Below, piece after piece: positions 1-13,340 of a stretch of DNA of 59,739 bases. Source of the stretch: Burkholderiales bacterium. Its GTDB lineage: Bacteria > Pseudomonadota > Gammaproteobacteria > Burkholderiales > Burkholderiaceae_B. Positions within the stretch are counted from its first letter, which is position 1; every line of letters starts with the position of its first letter. The stretch is from NCBI GenBank assembly GCA_027484315.1, contig JAIXTE010000047.1:1-59739 (forward strand), read 5' to 3'. The position numbers were made by a program, and so were the translations under genes. The notes below the pieces were generated by a model. The model was not told the DNA's origin, made no database searches, and worked only from the letters and a program-made list of their open reading frames with translations.

Positions 1-1025
1 AGGAGAATACCGATCTGGTTGCCTTTTTGGTCAAGCATCATTTGACGATGTCCAACACGGCTCAGAAAAAAGACCTGTCTGATGCAGACGTACTCCGGGA
101 ATTCGCAGACATTGTGAAAAACCCCCGAAATTTGACTGCGTTGTATCTTCTGACAGTGGCGGATATTCGAGGTACCAGTCCAAAGGTGTGGAATGCGTGG
201 AAAGGCAAGTTACTGGAAGACCTGTATCGGCTGACCTTGAAATACCTGGGCGGCGAGGCCCCCAACCGGCGTCAAATGTTGGTTGAGCAACAATCCGAAG
301 CCAAGAGAATTCTAAGGTTGTATGCTCTTTCCGATGATGTGCAAGAAAAGTTGTGGGCACAACTTGATGTGTCGTATTTCCTGCGTCAAGGCGCAAGCGA
401 TATCGCATGGCACAGCCGTCACTTGTATTGGCGGGTTAACGCCGAACAACCCATTGTGAAAGCCCGCCTGTCGCCCATCGGCGAAGGACTAGAGTTGCTT
501 GTTTACACTCGCGATGAAATGGATTTGTTTGCACGCATTTGCGGCTACTTTGATTCCAAAAACCTCAGCATTCTTGACGCGAAAATTCACACCACCTTGC
601 ATGGCTATGCGTTGGATTCGTTCCTGATCCAGCATGACAACGGCACTGAATTTTATCGGGAAACTTTGTCTTTGCTTGAAGCGGAGCTTCAGGACAGATT
701 GATCAAGCGCCTGCCGCTGGAAGCACCTGTGTTTGGACGCATGTCCAGGCAATCGCGCCATTTTCCTGTGCGCCCTACTGTCGACCTGATGCCGGATGAA
801 AAAGGAAACCAGTATTTGTTGACTATTTCAGCAACCGATCGCACTGGTTTGCTCTATTCCATTACCAAGTTGCTTGCGCAGTACAAGGTCAGTGTACAAA
901 CCGCCAAAATCATGACTTTGGGAGAAAGGGCCGAAGACAGTTTCCTGCTATACGGCCAATCATTGAGCTCGCAAAAACTTCAAATTCAACTGGAAACAGA
1001 CCTGCTGGAACTGTTGTCCATTTGA
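1..1025 (+). CDS. glnD: GlnD, bifunctional PII uridylyltransferase/UMP-removing enzyme (3' part)
   Basis: This is the C-terminal part of GlnD, which uridylylates PII proteins when glutamine is low and removes UMP when it is high. The reading frame is already open at base 3, so the gene starts outside the window and the first ATG at 27 is internal. The fragment begins in the late HD (UMP-removing) domain, with the family pattern HHLTMSNTAQKKDLSD. Two ACT domains follow: one around VYTRDEMDLFARICGYF and one near the end around ISATDRTGLLYSITKLLAQY; these sense glutamine. The nucleotidyltransferase domain is missing because of the window edge. Its substrate GlnB is encoded at 40069-40407. The gene converges with the nucleoside phosphorylase at 1057. 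Confidence 0.95.
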   Translation, partial: ENTDLVAFLVKHHLTMSNTAQKKDLSDADVLREFADIVKNPRNLTALYLLTVADIRGTSPKVWNAWKGKLLEDLYRLTLKYLGGEAPNRRQMLVEQQSEAKRILRLYALSDDVQEKLWAQLDVSYFLRQGASDIAWHSRHLYWRVNAEQPIVKARLSPIGEGLELLVYTRDEMDLFARICGYFDSKNLSILDAKIHTTLHGYALDSFLIQHDNGTEFYRETLSLLEAELQDRLIKRLPLEAPVFGRMSRQSRHFPVRPTVDLMPDEKGNQYLLTISATDRTGLLYSITKLLAQYKVSVQTAKIMTLGERAEDSFLLYGQSLSSQKLQIQLETDLLELLSI

Positions 1026-1044
1026 CAGCACGGCTGAGACTTGG

Positions 1045-1071
1045 CTGCAAGGCGAATCATTCGTCTTGCAG
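1045..1071. terminator. Hairpin between convergent glnD and phosphorylase genes
   Basis: CTGCAAG (1045-1051) pairs with CTTGCAG (1065-1071), and the stem continues inward through a G-T pair and CGAA/TTCG. The hairpin lies between two convergent genes and overlaps the last codons of the leftward one. There is no clear T-run, so Rho-independent termination is only possible. Confidence 0.35.
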
Positions 1072-1803
1072 TTGAACCATCGACTTGATAATACCCATTA
1101 CCCGGCCCATGCCATCCTGAACAGTCTTGCTGATCTGCGCGTGAGAAATTTCCTTGGCACTGTCCCCAACCCCTGCGGCCTGATTCACCACCAAGGCAAG
1201 GTGCACGTAAGGCAATTCCATTTCACGGGCCAATGAGGCCTCGGGCATGCCGGTCATTCCCACAATGTCCGCACCGTCTCTGGCCAAGCGCTTGATTTCG
1301 GCGGCTGTTTCCAACCTGGGGCCTTGTGTACAGGCATAACAGCCACCTTGTGCCACCTGTTCACCTACCGCATCGGCCGCAAGGCAAAGTGCTGCTCTTA
1401 ACGATGAGTCATAAGGCCAGGTGAAGTCGATGTGCTGCACGGCCTGACTGTCGCCCTCAAAAAATGTCGCAGCACGGCCATGTGTGTAGTCAAGAATTTG
1501 ATCGGGAACCACCAACTGGCCGGGCTTCCAGTCAGGGCGAATTCCGCCTACGGACGCCACTGACAAAATACCGTCTATTTCAAGCTGCGACAGGGCCCAG
1601 ATATTCGCCCTGTAGTTGATCTCATGCGGAGCAATGGTGTGGCCATAACCGTGCCTGGCCAAAAAAACAACCTCACGGCCAGCAAGCCGGCCGATCGTGA
1701 GCGCACCGGAAGGCTCACCGTAAGGTGTGCGTTGAACCTTGCGTTGCGTCACTTCAAAACCGGGAAGTTGACTCAAACCACTGCCACCCAACACTGCATA
1801 CAT
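1057..1803 (-). CDS. S-methyl-5'-thioinosine/thioadenosine phosphorylase family protein
   Basis: This is a 248-residue purine nucleoside phosphorylase of the MTAP/MTIP family. The enzymes split methylthio-nucleosides with phosphate to give the free base and 5-methylthioribose-1-phosphate, salvaging the polyamine by-product. Visible motifs are the N-terminal phosphate loop GGSGL, ARHGYGHTIAPHEINYRANI, and the substrate region GADIVGMTGMPEASLARE. The combination of this context and the GMTGMPEA motif resembles the proteobacterial methylthioinosine enzyme, but adenosine versus inosine preference cannot be read with certainty. It starts 3 bases after galU ends and is probably cotranscribed with it. 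Confidence 0.85.
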   Translation of the reverse strand: MYAVLGGSGLSQLPGFEVTQRKVQRTPYGEPSGALTIGRLAGREVVFLARHGYGHTIAPHEINYRANIWALSQLEIDGILSVASVGGIRPDWKPGQLVVPDQILDYTHGRAATFFEGDSQAVQHIDFTWPYDSSLRAALCLAADAVGEQVAQGGCYACTQGPRLETAAEIKRLARDGADIVGMTGMPEASLAREMELPYVHLALVVNQAAGVGDSAKEISHAQISKTVQDGMGRVMGIIKSMVQLQDE

Positions 1804-1806
1804 GGC

Positions 1807-2682
1807 TTAGCCTCTGTTTTTCAAGTAATCGGCAAACTCAGCGCTGACCTCGTGATGCTTCAAACCGAGCTCAACAGTGGCTTTCAGGTAACCAATTTTG
1901 GATCCACAATCAAACCGTGTCCCGTTGAAACGATAGGCCAATACCGGCTGATCTTCAAGCAAGGAAGCGATGCCGTCGGTCAACTGGATTTCACCACCCG
2001 CACCTTTGCCGGTTTTACGAATGTGGTCAAAAATCTGCGAGTTGAGCACGTAGCGACCTACGACAGCCAGGTTGGTCGGCGCATCTTTCGGCTCCGGTTT
2101 TTCAACAATGGCGTTAACGCGTTCGGAACGGTTGTTCCACGGAGTACTGGACACAATACCGTAAGACTTCGTGTCTTCCAAAGGCACTTCTTGTACAGCC
2201 AAAACGCTGGCGTGTTCGCGCTCAAACACTTTTACCATTTGATGAGTCACTGAGGGTGTGCCTTTCTGTACATCCATCAAATCGTCAGCAAGCAACACGG
2301 CAAATGGCTCTGCACCCACTACTGGCTCAGCACACAATACCGCATGACCCAAACCCAGGGGCTCCATCTGGCGAATGTAAATACAGTTCACATGACTGGG
2401 AACGATGTTCTTTACGAGTTCAAGCAAGGCAGTTTTGCCACGCGCCTGAAGCTCAGCTTCCAGCTCATAGGCTTTGTCAAAATGATCCTCAATGGCCCGC
2501 TTGCTTCGACCGGTGATGAAAACCAGCTCGGTTAAGCCGGCTTCAAGCGCTTCTTCTACTGCATATTGAATCAGTGGTTTGTCCACCACTGGCATCATTT
2601 CTTTGGGACTGGCCTTCGTTGCGGGTAAAAAACGGGTACCCATGCCTGCAACCGGAAATACTGCCTTTCTGACTCTGCTCAT
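1807..2682 (-). CDS. galU: UTP--glucose-1-phosphate uridylyltransferase
   Basis: GalU makes UDP-glucose from UTP and glucose-1-phosphate, feeding envelope polysaccharide synthesis. The 291-residue protein has the family length. The nucleotide-binding start [20 protein letters not shown] is followed by [20 protein letters not shown] and the late GEIQLTDGI and [15 protein letters not shown] motifs, all expected for GalU. It lies 48 bases downstream of ligA on the same strand and 3 bases before the phosphorylase gene. Confidence 0.96.
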   Translation of the reverse strand: MSRVRKAVFPVAGMGTRFLPATKASPKEMMPVVDKPLIQYAVEEALEAGLTELVFITGRSKRAIEDHFDKAYELEAELQARGKTALLELVKNIVPSHVNCIYIRQMEPLGLGHAVLCAEPVVGAEPFAVLLADDLMDVQKGTPSVTHQMVKVFEREHASVLAVQEVPLEDTKSYGIVSSTPWNNRSERVNAIVEKPEPKDAPTNLAVVGRYVLNSQIFDHIRKTGKGAGGEIQLTDGIASLLEDQPVLAYRFNGTRFDCGSKIGYLKATVELGLKHHEVSAEFADYLKNRG

Positions 2683-2730
2683 TGCTTCACTCTCGACAAT
2701 AAAGGAATAGATAATTAGTATGGCGCCTGA

Positions 2731-5881
<3,151 letters not shown>

Positions 5882-5885
<4 letters not shown>

Positions 5886-8800
5886 ACGGTTTCCGTTGCC
5901 ATTTTTTCAGCAGCAGCCAAGTCCACAGCCACAATTCGGGAAACTCCTTTTTCCTGCATTGTGACGCCAATCAACTGCTGTGCCATTTCCATGGCAATTT
6001 TATTGTGAGAAATGAACAAAAATTGAGTTTGTTCAGACATTTGTTTCACCAAGCGCGTGAAGCGCTCAGTGTTTGCGTCGTCCAGCGGAGCGTCCACCCC
6101 GTCAAGCAGGCAGAACGGAGCCGGGTTCAATTCGAATATTGCAAAAACCAGGGCTGTAGCGGTTAGCGCCTTTTCCCCACCAGACAAAAGATGAATGGTG
6201 CCGTTTTTCTTGCCGGGTGGCTGAGCAAATACCTGCACACCCGCGTCCAGGATTTCGTCCCCGGTCATCACCAAGCGCGCTTCCCCGCCACCAAACAATT
6301 TTGGGAAAAGTCGTGAGAAGTGACCGTTGACCACACCAAAAGTTTCCGAGAGCAATTCCCGGGTTTCCTTGTCGATCTTGCGAATTGCGTCCTCAAGGGT
6401 TTCCATGGCCTCCATAAGGTCGCCGGCCTGCATGTCGAGAAACGACTTTCTTTCGGACGCAGCCGCCAGTTCTTCAAGCGCCGCAAGGTTAACCGCCCCC
6501 AACTCCTGCATGGCATTGGTAAGGCGGGTAACTTCTGCCTGCAAAACCGAGGCCTTGGGTGGAATATCCATCGCCAACAATTGGCGTCCCAACTCATCTA
6601 CATCGGCCTGCACTTCGTCGAGCAGATTTTTGTACTGCTCGATAGTCAGTTCAGCAGCCTGAATTTTCAATGCAAGTTCCTGGACAGTATCCCGAAGTGG
6701 ATCTGCCAGCCTGTCGCTTTCCTTTTCTGCACGCTCAAGCGCAGAAACCAGACTCATGATTTGTTCAAGCGCATCTCGAGACACGGCGACTTTTTCTTCC
6801 GCGACAACCCGATCTTCAAGGGCTGCTTGCAGGGCTTCCTGCCCTTCGGCTTCGGACAAACCATCAAGCTCAGTCACCGCAAGCTGTTTGCGTTGAAGAA
6901 TCTGCTGTATCTGCGTGCTGGCAAAGGCGATGTCCCGCTCGCATTCGCGTTGCCTTGATTCCTGATTACGGATCGCGAACTCAATGTCCTGTTTCTTTCG
7001 CATCGCATTTTGAACTTGGGACTGCTTGTCGCGAAGCAATTGTTCTGCCTCGGTCACGCGGTCTTTCTGTGCTTCCAGTGCATCGCTGGACACGGCAAGT
7101 TGCTCGTCAAGCGCGGCGTATTTGTCTTCCGACTCCAGAAGAATGGCCCGCTGCTCTTCAAGTTCGCTTTCCAGCAAAGCCAGGTCCAGCCCGATTTGTT
7201 CACGGCGACTGTCCGCCCTGCTCTGTTGTTCCTGCAAACGGATCAACTGAACCTGCGCCTCGTGCTGACGCTTGGTCAAACTTTCCACAAGGCCACGGGC
7301 CTGGCTGGCATTGGCCTTCAGTTCACTTGCGCGCAACTGGAGTTGATCACGCTTGGCCATGGATTCATTCTTCAGCATTTCCAATGCGCGCACTTCAGTT
7401 CTCAACGCATCAATTTGCTGTTGCCGCTCGAGCCTGCCGCTTTGGGCATTATCAGCCGCGTAAAAAGACACGCCGATGGCGCTGACGCAATGGCCTTGAG
7501 GCGTGAAAATGCGCTGGCCCTGTTTCAGGCTTTTGCGCCTGGCCAGAGCCGTGGGCAAATCTGCTGCCAGCAGGTAACCAGACAACAATTGAACGATCGA
7601 CTGCTGCACCGACGAATCGGAACTGCGAACCAGGCTTGCAAGGTCATCCGGCCCCACAGGGATTGCTGCTGCAGACGGGGCTGGTTCCATGAAAGCCACC
7701 CGAGCGGGCGGTGGTTGTTTTGCAAAGCCTTCCACCATGTCCAGTGTTCGAACCTGAAAACTGTCCAGTGATTCACGCAATGCAGATTCAAGCGCCCGTT
7801 CCCAACCCCGCTCCACCTGCAACTTTCCCAATAGCCGAGGTGTTTCCCCAAGGCCAGTGCTGGCAATCCAGGGCTTCAATTCTGCACTTTCTGCCAGTTG
7901 CTCATTCAGCTTTTCAAGTGCATGCAATTGCGCCTGCGCGTTGGCATGTCGGTCGCGTTCACTGGTGAATACAAGCTGCACCTGTTCAAGTTCTGCGCTG
8001 CTTGTCACCAACCGGCTTTCAAGGTCAGTCTGGGTTGATATTGCTTCTTTCAATTCGCTTTCAAGCGATTGAACCCGCGAAACCAGCTGATCCAATTCAT
8101 GGACAGAAGGCGCTGCAATTTGCTTGCGCTCTGTTTCCAGTCGATCAAGCTTGATCTGGATTGTGTTTTCGGCGCGACTTGCCGCTTCCTGCTGGGATGA
8201 AACCTGGCTCAATTCCTGCTGAATCTTCATCACGCCGGCCCGTTTCTGGTCCACCGCAAACCGGGCTGCCTGCAGGGCCTGCTCCACAGGCTCCACGGCC
8301 AGTTCAGCTTCCTCCAACGCGATAATCCGCTCTTCAAGCTCGGCTTGCTGCTCTTCACTGGACCCGCTGATTTCATCAAGGCGTGCCTTGGCATCCTCTT
8401 CACGCAAAGTCCAGTTTTGAATTTCCAGATCGAGTTCAGCAACACGGGCCGCCAATCGCGTTCTGGATTCAGCCATCACACGCAAATCCGCTTCAAGCCG
8501 GCTGACCTGGCGGTTGGCTTCTATCCATTGTGTTTGGTCATTTTCAAGCTGCTGCTGGGCGTCAACCTGCTTTTCCCGAATCGAGAAAAGCTCGGTCTGG
8601 GTGCTTACAGACTTGCTCTGAATGGCCTCAAGCTCGGCCTTTGCCCGTTCAAGCCTGGCCTGACCTGTGTTTTTCTGTTCCAGTGCTTCAGCATAGCGGA
8701 TGTACCACAGCAGGCGCTGCTTGGTATTTTTGGCTTCCTCAAGTTCCTTGAATTGACGGGCAACCTTCGCTTGTTGCTCCAACCGTTCGATCTGGCTGGT

Positions 8801-9403
8801 CAATTCCCGGAGAATATCTTCAATTCGGGTCAGGTTGTCGCGTGTGTCCGCCAGTCGGTTGCCGGTTTCACGGCGACGTTCCTTGTACTTGGACACGCCT
8901 GCCGCCTCTTCGAGGAAAATACGGAGTTCTTCGGGGCGGGCTTCAATGATGCGGGCAATCATGCCCTGCCCGATAATGGCATAGGCGCGTGGCCCCAAGC
9001 CAGTGCCCAGAAAGATGTCTTGAACGTCGCGGCGGCGAACCGCCTGCTGGTTGATGTAGTAGGTGGACGCCCCGTCGCGGGTCAATACGCGCTTGACGGA
9101 AATTTCAGCGTACTGGTTCCAGCTTCCACCGGCGCGCCCCTCGGCATTATCAAACACCAATTCCACGCTGGCGCGTGATGCGGCTTTCCGGTTGGTCGAA
9201 CCGTTGAAAATCACGTCTTGCATAGACTCGCCACGCAATTCCGACGCTTTGGACTCACCCAGTACCCAGCGCACTGCATCAATAATGTTTGATTTTCCAC
9301 AGCCGTTCGGGCCCACCACCCCAACCAGATTGCTGGGCACGGCAAAGGACGTCGGTTCGACAAATGACTTGAAGCCAGCTAAACGAATGTGAGTTAATCG
9401 CAC
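5882..9403 (-). CDS. smc: Chromosome segregation protein SMC (Walker B Glu replaced by Gly)
   Basis: SMC is the condensin ATPase that organises and segregates the chromosome with ScpA and ScpB. The 1173-residue protein has the family length: N-terminal Walker A GPNGCGKSN near residue 32, coiled coil, hinge at about 500-650, second coiled coil, and a C-terminal head with the signature LLSGGEKALTATAL (about 1072-1085) and Walker B. The Walker B reads CLLDGVDAPLDDAN instead of the usual LLDEVDAPLD. The glycine is codon GGG at 6098-6100, residue 1102, where a single base change from GAG would restore glutamate. That glutamate is needed for ATP hydrolysis in SMC proteins. The rest of the head looks intact. 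smc is first in the overlapping smc-zipA-ligA cluster. Confidence 0.97.
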
Positions 9404-9475
9404 GATGAAGTGGAAATGAGGCCAATAGAACGAATAAAAACTTCAACCCACGGGAACTTGAAAACCCGCTGACCT

Positions 9476-9481
9476 TATAAT
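9476..9481 (+). promoter_or_regulatory. Candidate -10 element for queF
   Basis: A perfect TATAAT lies 107 bases before the queF start. The best -35 match at normal spacing is poor; TTGAAA at 9458-9463 is only 12 bases away. The -10 alone supports a start near 9488, which would put the whole structured leader into the transcript. Confidence 0.4.
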
Positions 9482-9501
9482 AGCAAAGCCTTTGCGCTTT
9501 A

Positions 9502-9570
9502 CGCCGGGCCCCAGCCCTTAGTTGGCAGGATGATTCAGTTGTTTAACGCCCGGCGGACCAACGGTTCCGC
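9502..9570 (+). promoter_or_regulatory. Structured queF leader with pseudoknot and alternative hairpin (candidate riboswitch)
   Basis: CGCCGGGC (9502-9509) and GCCCGGCG (9548-9555) form a perfect 8-bp stem with a 38-base loop. In the loop, GTTGG (9531-9535) can pair with CCAAC (9558-9562) just after the stem, giving an H-type pseudoknot. A competing hairpin, GCGGACC (9553-9559) with GGTTCCGC (9563-9570, one bulged T), uses the 3' arm of the first stem and cannot form together with it. The second hairpin ends 17 bases before the queF ATG. queF homologues are often under preQ1 riboswitches, but I do not see a known preQ1 consensus here. Confidence 0.35.
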
Positions 9571-9587
9571 AGGCCCAAGAGAGAAGC

Positions 9588-10007
9588 ATGAGTAACAAAC
9601 CCAGCCGCGATTTACAGACTTTCCCCAATCCAAACCCGGATCGGCCCTACCACGTACACATTGAAGTGCCTGAATTCACTTGCCTTTGTCCCCTGACTGG
9701 CCAGCCCGATTTCGCCACCCTGGTGATCGACTACCTGCCAAACCAGAAGAATGTGGAACTGAAAAGCCTGAAAATGTACATGTGGAGCTACCGCGAGGAA
9801 GGTGCCTTCCATGAAGCAGTGACCAACAAGATTCTGGACGACCTGGTTGCAGCCACTGACCCGCGTTACATGAAACTGACTGCGAAATGGTACGTTCGCG
9901 GTGGCGTGTACACCACGGTAGTGGCCGAACACCGCCATGCCAGCTTTCAACCCCTGCCCAAGGTTGAGCTGGACCAGATTTCCACCATGAACCCAACCCG
10001 CGGCTAA
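9588..10007 (+). CDS. queF: NADPH-dependent 7-cyano-7-deazaguanine reductase
   Basis: QueF reduces preQ0 to preQ1, a four-electron step in queuosine synthesis for tRNA wobble modification. The 139-residue protein has the short, unimodular form. Visible motifs are [14 protein letters not shown], with the catalytic Cys in the CLCP region and the later Asp, and the NADPH-binding QueF motif [20 protein letters not shown] stretch just before ATG 9588 serves as ribosome binding site. The leader before it is unusually structured. Confidence 0.95.
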   Translation: MSNKPSRDLQTFPNPNPDRPYHVHIEVPEFTCLCPLTGQPDFATLVIDYLPNQKNVELKSLKMYMWSYREEGAFHEAVTNKILDDLVAATDPRYMKLTAKWYVRGGVYTTVVAEHRHASFQPLPKVELDQISTMNPTRG

Positions 10008-10018
10008 AAGCCATCCCG

Positions 10019-11233
10019 GTGACACCATTGAAAAATCTCGAAAAATTACAGCCCTACCCCTTCGAGCGCTTGCGGACTCTGTTTGCGGGTGTCAAGCACA
10101 CTGGCGGTCTTGAACATGTCAACCTGTCGATTGGTGAACCCAAGCATCCAACTCCCGAGTTGATCAAGCAGGCCCTGATCAACAACCTGGATGGTCTCGC
10201 AACCTATCCCGGAACACAGGGGTTGCCGGTGTTGCGCAAAGCCATCGCGGACTGGATACTTCGTCGCTTTGACGCGCAGGTTGACACCGAAACGCAGGTG
10301 TTGCCAATTTTAGGCTCGCGTGAAGCGCTGTTTTCCTTTGCACAAGTTGTGTTGGACGGTTGCGCCCCCGAAAGCCTGGTGGCGTTCCCCAACCCGTTTT
10401 ACCAAATTTATGAAGGGGCCACGTTCCTGGGCGGTGCAAGCCCGGTGTTTGTGAACATTGACCCTGTCACGGGTTTGCCGGATTTTCATACGCTGAGCCC
10501 GGATGTGTTGTCAAAAATCCGGTTGATGTATGTGTGCTCACCCAACAACCCGACTGGTGCTGTGTACACGCTGGAAGATTGGCAAAAGCTGTTCGACCTG
10601 GCTGACGAATACAACATCGTGATTGCATCCGATGAATGCTATTCCGAAATTTACCTGGAAGGCACAGAAGCCCCGATCGGCGGCCTTGAAGCAGCCAGTC
10701 GCTTGGGGCGGTCCGACTACAACAACCTGATTGTGTTCTCAAGCCTGTCCAAGCGCTCGAACGCACCTGGCCTGCGTTCTGGGTATGTGGCGGGTGATGC
10801 GGACCTGATCAAGTCTTTTCTGCGCTATCGCACCTATCACGGGTCAGCAATGTCCGTGACAATTCAAATGGCCAGCGTCGCGGCCTGGAATGATGAAGAA
10901 CATGTGATTGAAAACCGTCGCTTGTACACCGAAAAATTCAAGGCCTTCCGAGCCATTTTGCAAGGCACGCTTGATTTGCATATTCCACCAGCCGGGTTCT
11001 ACTTTTGGGCAGACCTTGGCCGCAGTGACACAGAATTTGCAAAAACGCTGTTTGAAGAAGCCCATGTTACCCTTCTGCCCGGAAGCTTTCTGGGCCGGGA
11101 AGCCGGTGGACAGAACCCGGGAACAAACCATGTGCGTATTGCGCTGGTGGCCAGCCTGGCTGAATGCAACGAAGCCGCAAACCGAATCGCACAACAAATT
11201 AGAAACAGTCTCTCACACAGGAACCCATCATGA
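10019..11233 (+). CDS. dapC: N-succinyldiaminopimelate aminotransferase DapC
   Basis: This PLP-dependent class I/II aminotransferase of 404 residues forms N-succinyl-LL-diaminopimelate in the lysine/peptidoglycan pathway. Visible motifs are [13 protein letters not shown] at the N-terminus, [23 protein letters not shown], and the PLP lysine in [17 protein letters not shown]. The annotated start is GTG at 10019, eleven bases after the queF stop, with a weak ribosome site; a TTG at 10028 is an alternative. It overlaps dapD by 4 bases, and the next pathway gene directly follows, which supports the DapC assignment over a general aminotransferase. Confidence 0.93.
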   Translation: MTPLKNLEKLQPYPFERLRTLFAGVKHTGGLEHVNLSIGEPKHPTPELIKQALINNLDGLATYPGTQGLPVLRKAIADWILRRFDAQVDTETQVLPILGSREALFSFAQVVLDGCAPESLVAFPNPFYQIYEGATFLGGASPVFVNIDPVTGLPDFHTLSPDVLSKIRLMYVCSPNNPTGAVYTLEDWQKLFDLADEYNIVIASDECYSEIYLEGTEAPIGGLEAASRLGRSDYNNLIVFSSLSKRSNAPGLRSGYVAGDADLIKSFLRYRTYHGSAMSVTIQMASVAAWNDEEHVIENRRLYTEKFKAFRAILQGTLDLHIPPAGFYFWADLGRSDTEFAKTLFEEAHVTLLPGSFLGREAGGQNPGTNHVRIALVASLAECNEAANRIAQQIRNSLSHRNPS

Positions 11234-12060
11234 CAACAAATCACCAATCCATCATCGAAGCCGCCTGGGAAAACCGTGCAGACATCTCCCCGTCTTCAGC
11301 GCCTGCCGATGTTCGCGCAGCCGTAGGCGATGTGCTTGAAAAACTGAACACCGGCGAACTGCGCGTGTGTTCCAAGGAAAGTGGCGAGTGGGTTACCCAC
11401 CAGTGGATCAAGAAAGCCGTGTTGCTTTCTTTCCGGCTGGAAGACAACAAACCCATGGCAGCGGGTGGCTTCACACAGTTCTACGACAAGGTGCCCACCA
11501 AGTTTGTGGATTACACCGAAGAAGATTTCAAGAAAGGTGGTTTCCGCGTGGTGCCACCCGCTGTTGCACGCCGCGGCAGCTTCATCGCCAAGAATGTGGT
11601 TTTGATGCCCAGCTACGTGAACATCGGTGCTTATGTGGATGAAGGCACCATGGTTGATACCTGGGCCACCGTTGGTTCATGCGCACAGATTGGCAAAAAT
11701 GTACACCTGAGCGGCGGTGTGGGCATCGGCGGCGTGCTGGAACCCCTGCAGGCCAACCCTACCATCATTGAAGACAACTGCTTTATTGGTGCACGTTCCG
11801 AAGTGGTGGAAGGCGTCATCGTTGAAGAAAACTCCGTGATTTCCATGGGTGTTTACCTGGGCCAAAGCACCAAGATTTTCAACCGCGAAACAGGCGAAGT
11901 GACTTACGGTCGCATCCCGGCTGGTTCTGTTGTGGTCAGTGGTTCATTGCCCAGCGCCTGTGGCAAATACAGCCTGTACTGCGCAGTGATCGTGAAGCGT
12001 GTGGATGCCAAAACACGCGCCAAAACCGGCATCAATGAATTGCTGCGCAACGCAGATTAA
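11230..12060 (+). CDS. dapD: 2,3,4,5-tetrahydropyridine-2,6-dicarboxylate N-succinyltransferase
   Basis: DapD transfers succinyl from succinyl-CoA to tetrahydrodipicolinate, the step before DapC. The 276-residue protein has the family length. The middle shows left-handed parallel beta-helix hexapeptide repeats (from about [22 protein letters not shown] through [19 protein letters not shown]). The late [22 protein letters not shown] stretch is typical of DapD. The ATG overlaps the dapC stop, and a good AACCCATC-distant GGAAC site lies in the end of dapC. Confidence 0.96.
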   Translation: MTTNHQSIIEAAWENRADISPSSAPADVRAAVGDVLEKLNTGELRVCSKESGEWVTHQWIKKAVLLSFRLEDNKPMAAGGFTQFYDKVPTKFVDYTEEDFKKGGFRVVPPAVARRGSFIAKNVVLMPSYVNIGAYVDEGTMVDTWATVGSCAQIGKNVHLSGGVGIGGVLEPLQANPTIIEDNCFIGARSEVVEGVIVEENSVISMGVYLGQSTKIFNRETGEVTYGRIPAGSVVVSGSLPSACGKYSLYCAVIVKRVDAKTRAKTGINELLRNAD

Positions 12061-12075
12061 GGAGAGACCGACAGG

Positions 12076-12420
12076 ATGACTGCGAAGGTGTATGGAATAC
12101 CGAATTGTTCAAGTGTCAAGAAAGCCATCGCTTCGTTGAAGGACAGCCAGATTGAAGTGCTTTTTCACGACTTCAAGAAGCATGGCGTGCCCCCTCAACT
12201 TCTTGATGAGTGGATTGATGCATTCGGCTTGGACAAGGTCATCAATCGCAAAGGAACCACCTGGCGCAATCTGGATGAAGGCCTTCAAGACAAGGCGCAG
12301 TCACCAGAAGGGGCGAAAGCCCTGCTGCTTGAATACCCTAGCATCATCAAGCGCCCGGTGGTTGATCACAATGGTGTGCTCAGCATTGGACAAACCGATT
12401 TTACCAAGGACAATACATGA
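12076..12420 (+). CDS. ArsC/Spx-family thioredoxin-fold protein, YffB-like
   Basis: The 114-residue protein has the ArsC-like thioredoxin fold of the YffB group: VYGIPNCSSVKKAIASL with a single Cys near residue 12, FHDFKKHG, then NRKGTTWRNL and the closing SIIKRPVVDHNGVLSIG. True arsenate reductases carry a different Cys-x5-Arg context, and no arsenic genes are nearby. The biochemical role of YffB proteins is not settled. A GGAGAG site precedes ATG 12076. The gene sits between dapD and prmB, overlapping prmB by 4 bases. Confidence 0.85.
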   Translation: MTAKVYGIPNCSSVKKAIASLKDSQIEVLFHDFKKHGVPPQLLDEWIDAFGLDKVINRKGTTWRNLDEGLQDKAQSPEGAKALLLEYPSIIKRPVVDHNGVLSIGQTDFTKDNT

Positions 12421-13331
12421 GTCACGACCAATCCACTCACATTGCAGTGGACCCAAAAGACCTGCACACGGTGCGTGACTGGGTGCGATTTTTTGTATCG
12501 GAAATGCGCCGCGGTCACGCCTTTTTCGGGCATGGATCAACCAATGCATTTGATGAAGCCATTTACATGGTGCAGTCGGCACTATACCTGCCTGTGGGCG
12601 ATCTCGGCCCATTCTGGGATGCCCGTGTTACTGCAAATGAAGCAACACGCCTGGTTCGGTTCATCAATCAACGTGTCGTTGATCGCAAACCTGCCAGTTA
12701 CATCACGAGTGAAGCCTGGTTACAAGGTCACGCATTCAAAGTGGACGAACGGGTCATTATTCCCCGTTCATTCATCGCAGAATTGCTTGCTGACCAACTG
12801 ACCCCTTGGGTGAATGCGCCCGAGATGCCTTTTGACATTCTCGACATGTGCACAGGCTCGGCTTGTTTGGCCATTCTGGCTGCGCATGTTTTCGAAAATG
12901 CCGAAGTGGATGCAGTCGATTTGTCCACAGACGCGTTGGCTGTGGCCCGAGAGAACATTCAGTTGCACGACATGAAAAACCGCGTCCATGCCATTGAATC
13001 GGATTTGTTCTCTAACCTGAATGGCAAGCAATACGACTTCATTCTGACCAACCCACCGTATGTCAACGAAGCGTCGATGAAAAAGCTTCCTCCCGAATAC
13101 CTCCACGAGCCTCGCATGGCTCTCGCAGGAGGAGACAGCGGTATGGATCTCATTCAGGACATTTTGACCCAAGCTCCGAAACACTTGAAAGATGGTGGCT
13201 TTCTCGTGGTCGAACTGGGCAACGAACGATTGCATTTCGAAGCAGCATTTCCCCATTTAAATCCCATTTGGCTTGAAACCTCGGCAGGTGACGAACAGGT
13301 GTTTTTGCTCAACAAAGAAGACTTGGTCTAA
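12417..13331 (+). CDS. prmB: 50S ribosomal protein L3 N5-glutamine methyltransferase
   Basis: PrmB methylates a glutamine in ribosomal protein L3 using S-adenosylmethionine. The 304-residue protein shows the SAM motif LDMCTGSACLAILAA and the glutamine/adenine methyltransferase motif NPPYV. The N-terminal helical domain, with FVSEMRRGHAFFGHGSTNAFDEA, is typical of PrmB rather than PrmC. It overlaps the preceding ArsC-like gene by 4 bases and is followed 9 bases later by the ABC-F gene. Confidence 0.93.
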   Translation: MSHDQSTHIAVDPKDLHTVRDWVRFFVSEMRRGHAFFGHGSTNAFDEAIYMVQSALYLPVGDLGPFWDARVTANEATRLVRFINQRVVDRKPASYITSEAWLQGHAFKVDERVIIPRSFIAELLADQLTPWVNAPEMPFDILDMCTGSACLAILAAHVFENAEVDAVDLSTDALAVARENIQLHDMKNRVHAIESDLFSNLNGKQYDFILTNPPYVNEASMKKLPPEYLHEPRMALAGGDSGMDLIQDILTQAPKHLKDGGFLVVELGNERLHFEAAFPHLNPIWLETSAGDEQVFLLNKEDLV

Positions 13332-13340
13332 ACCTTTCCC

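Noticed and set aside
8345-9178. A 277-codon plus-strand frame opposite smc
   Set aside because: It is a shadow of the SMC coiled-coil coding sequence, with no ribosome site and no family features.
9502-9570. Canonical preQ1-I riboswitch
   Set aside because: The short stem with A-rich tail of that class is not present; only a general pseudoknot-like structure is seen, so I list it as a candidate only.
12076-12420. Arsenate reductase (arsC) function
   Set aside because: The sequence fits the YffB group, and no arsR, arsB or related gene is near.
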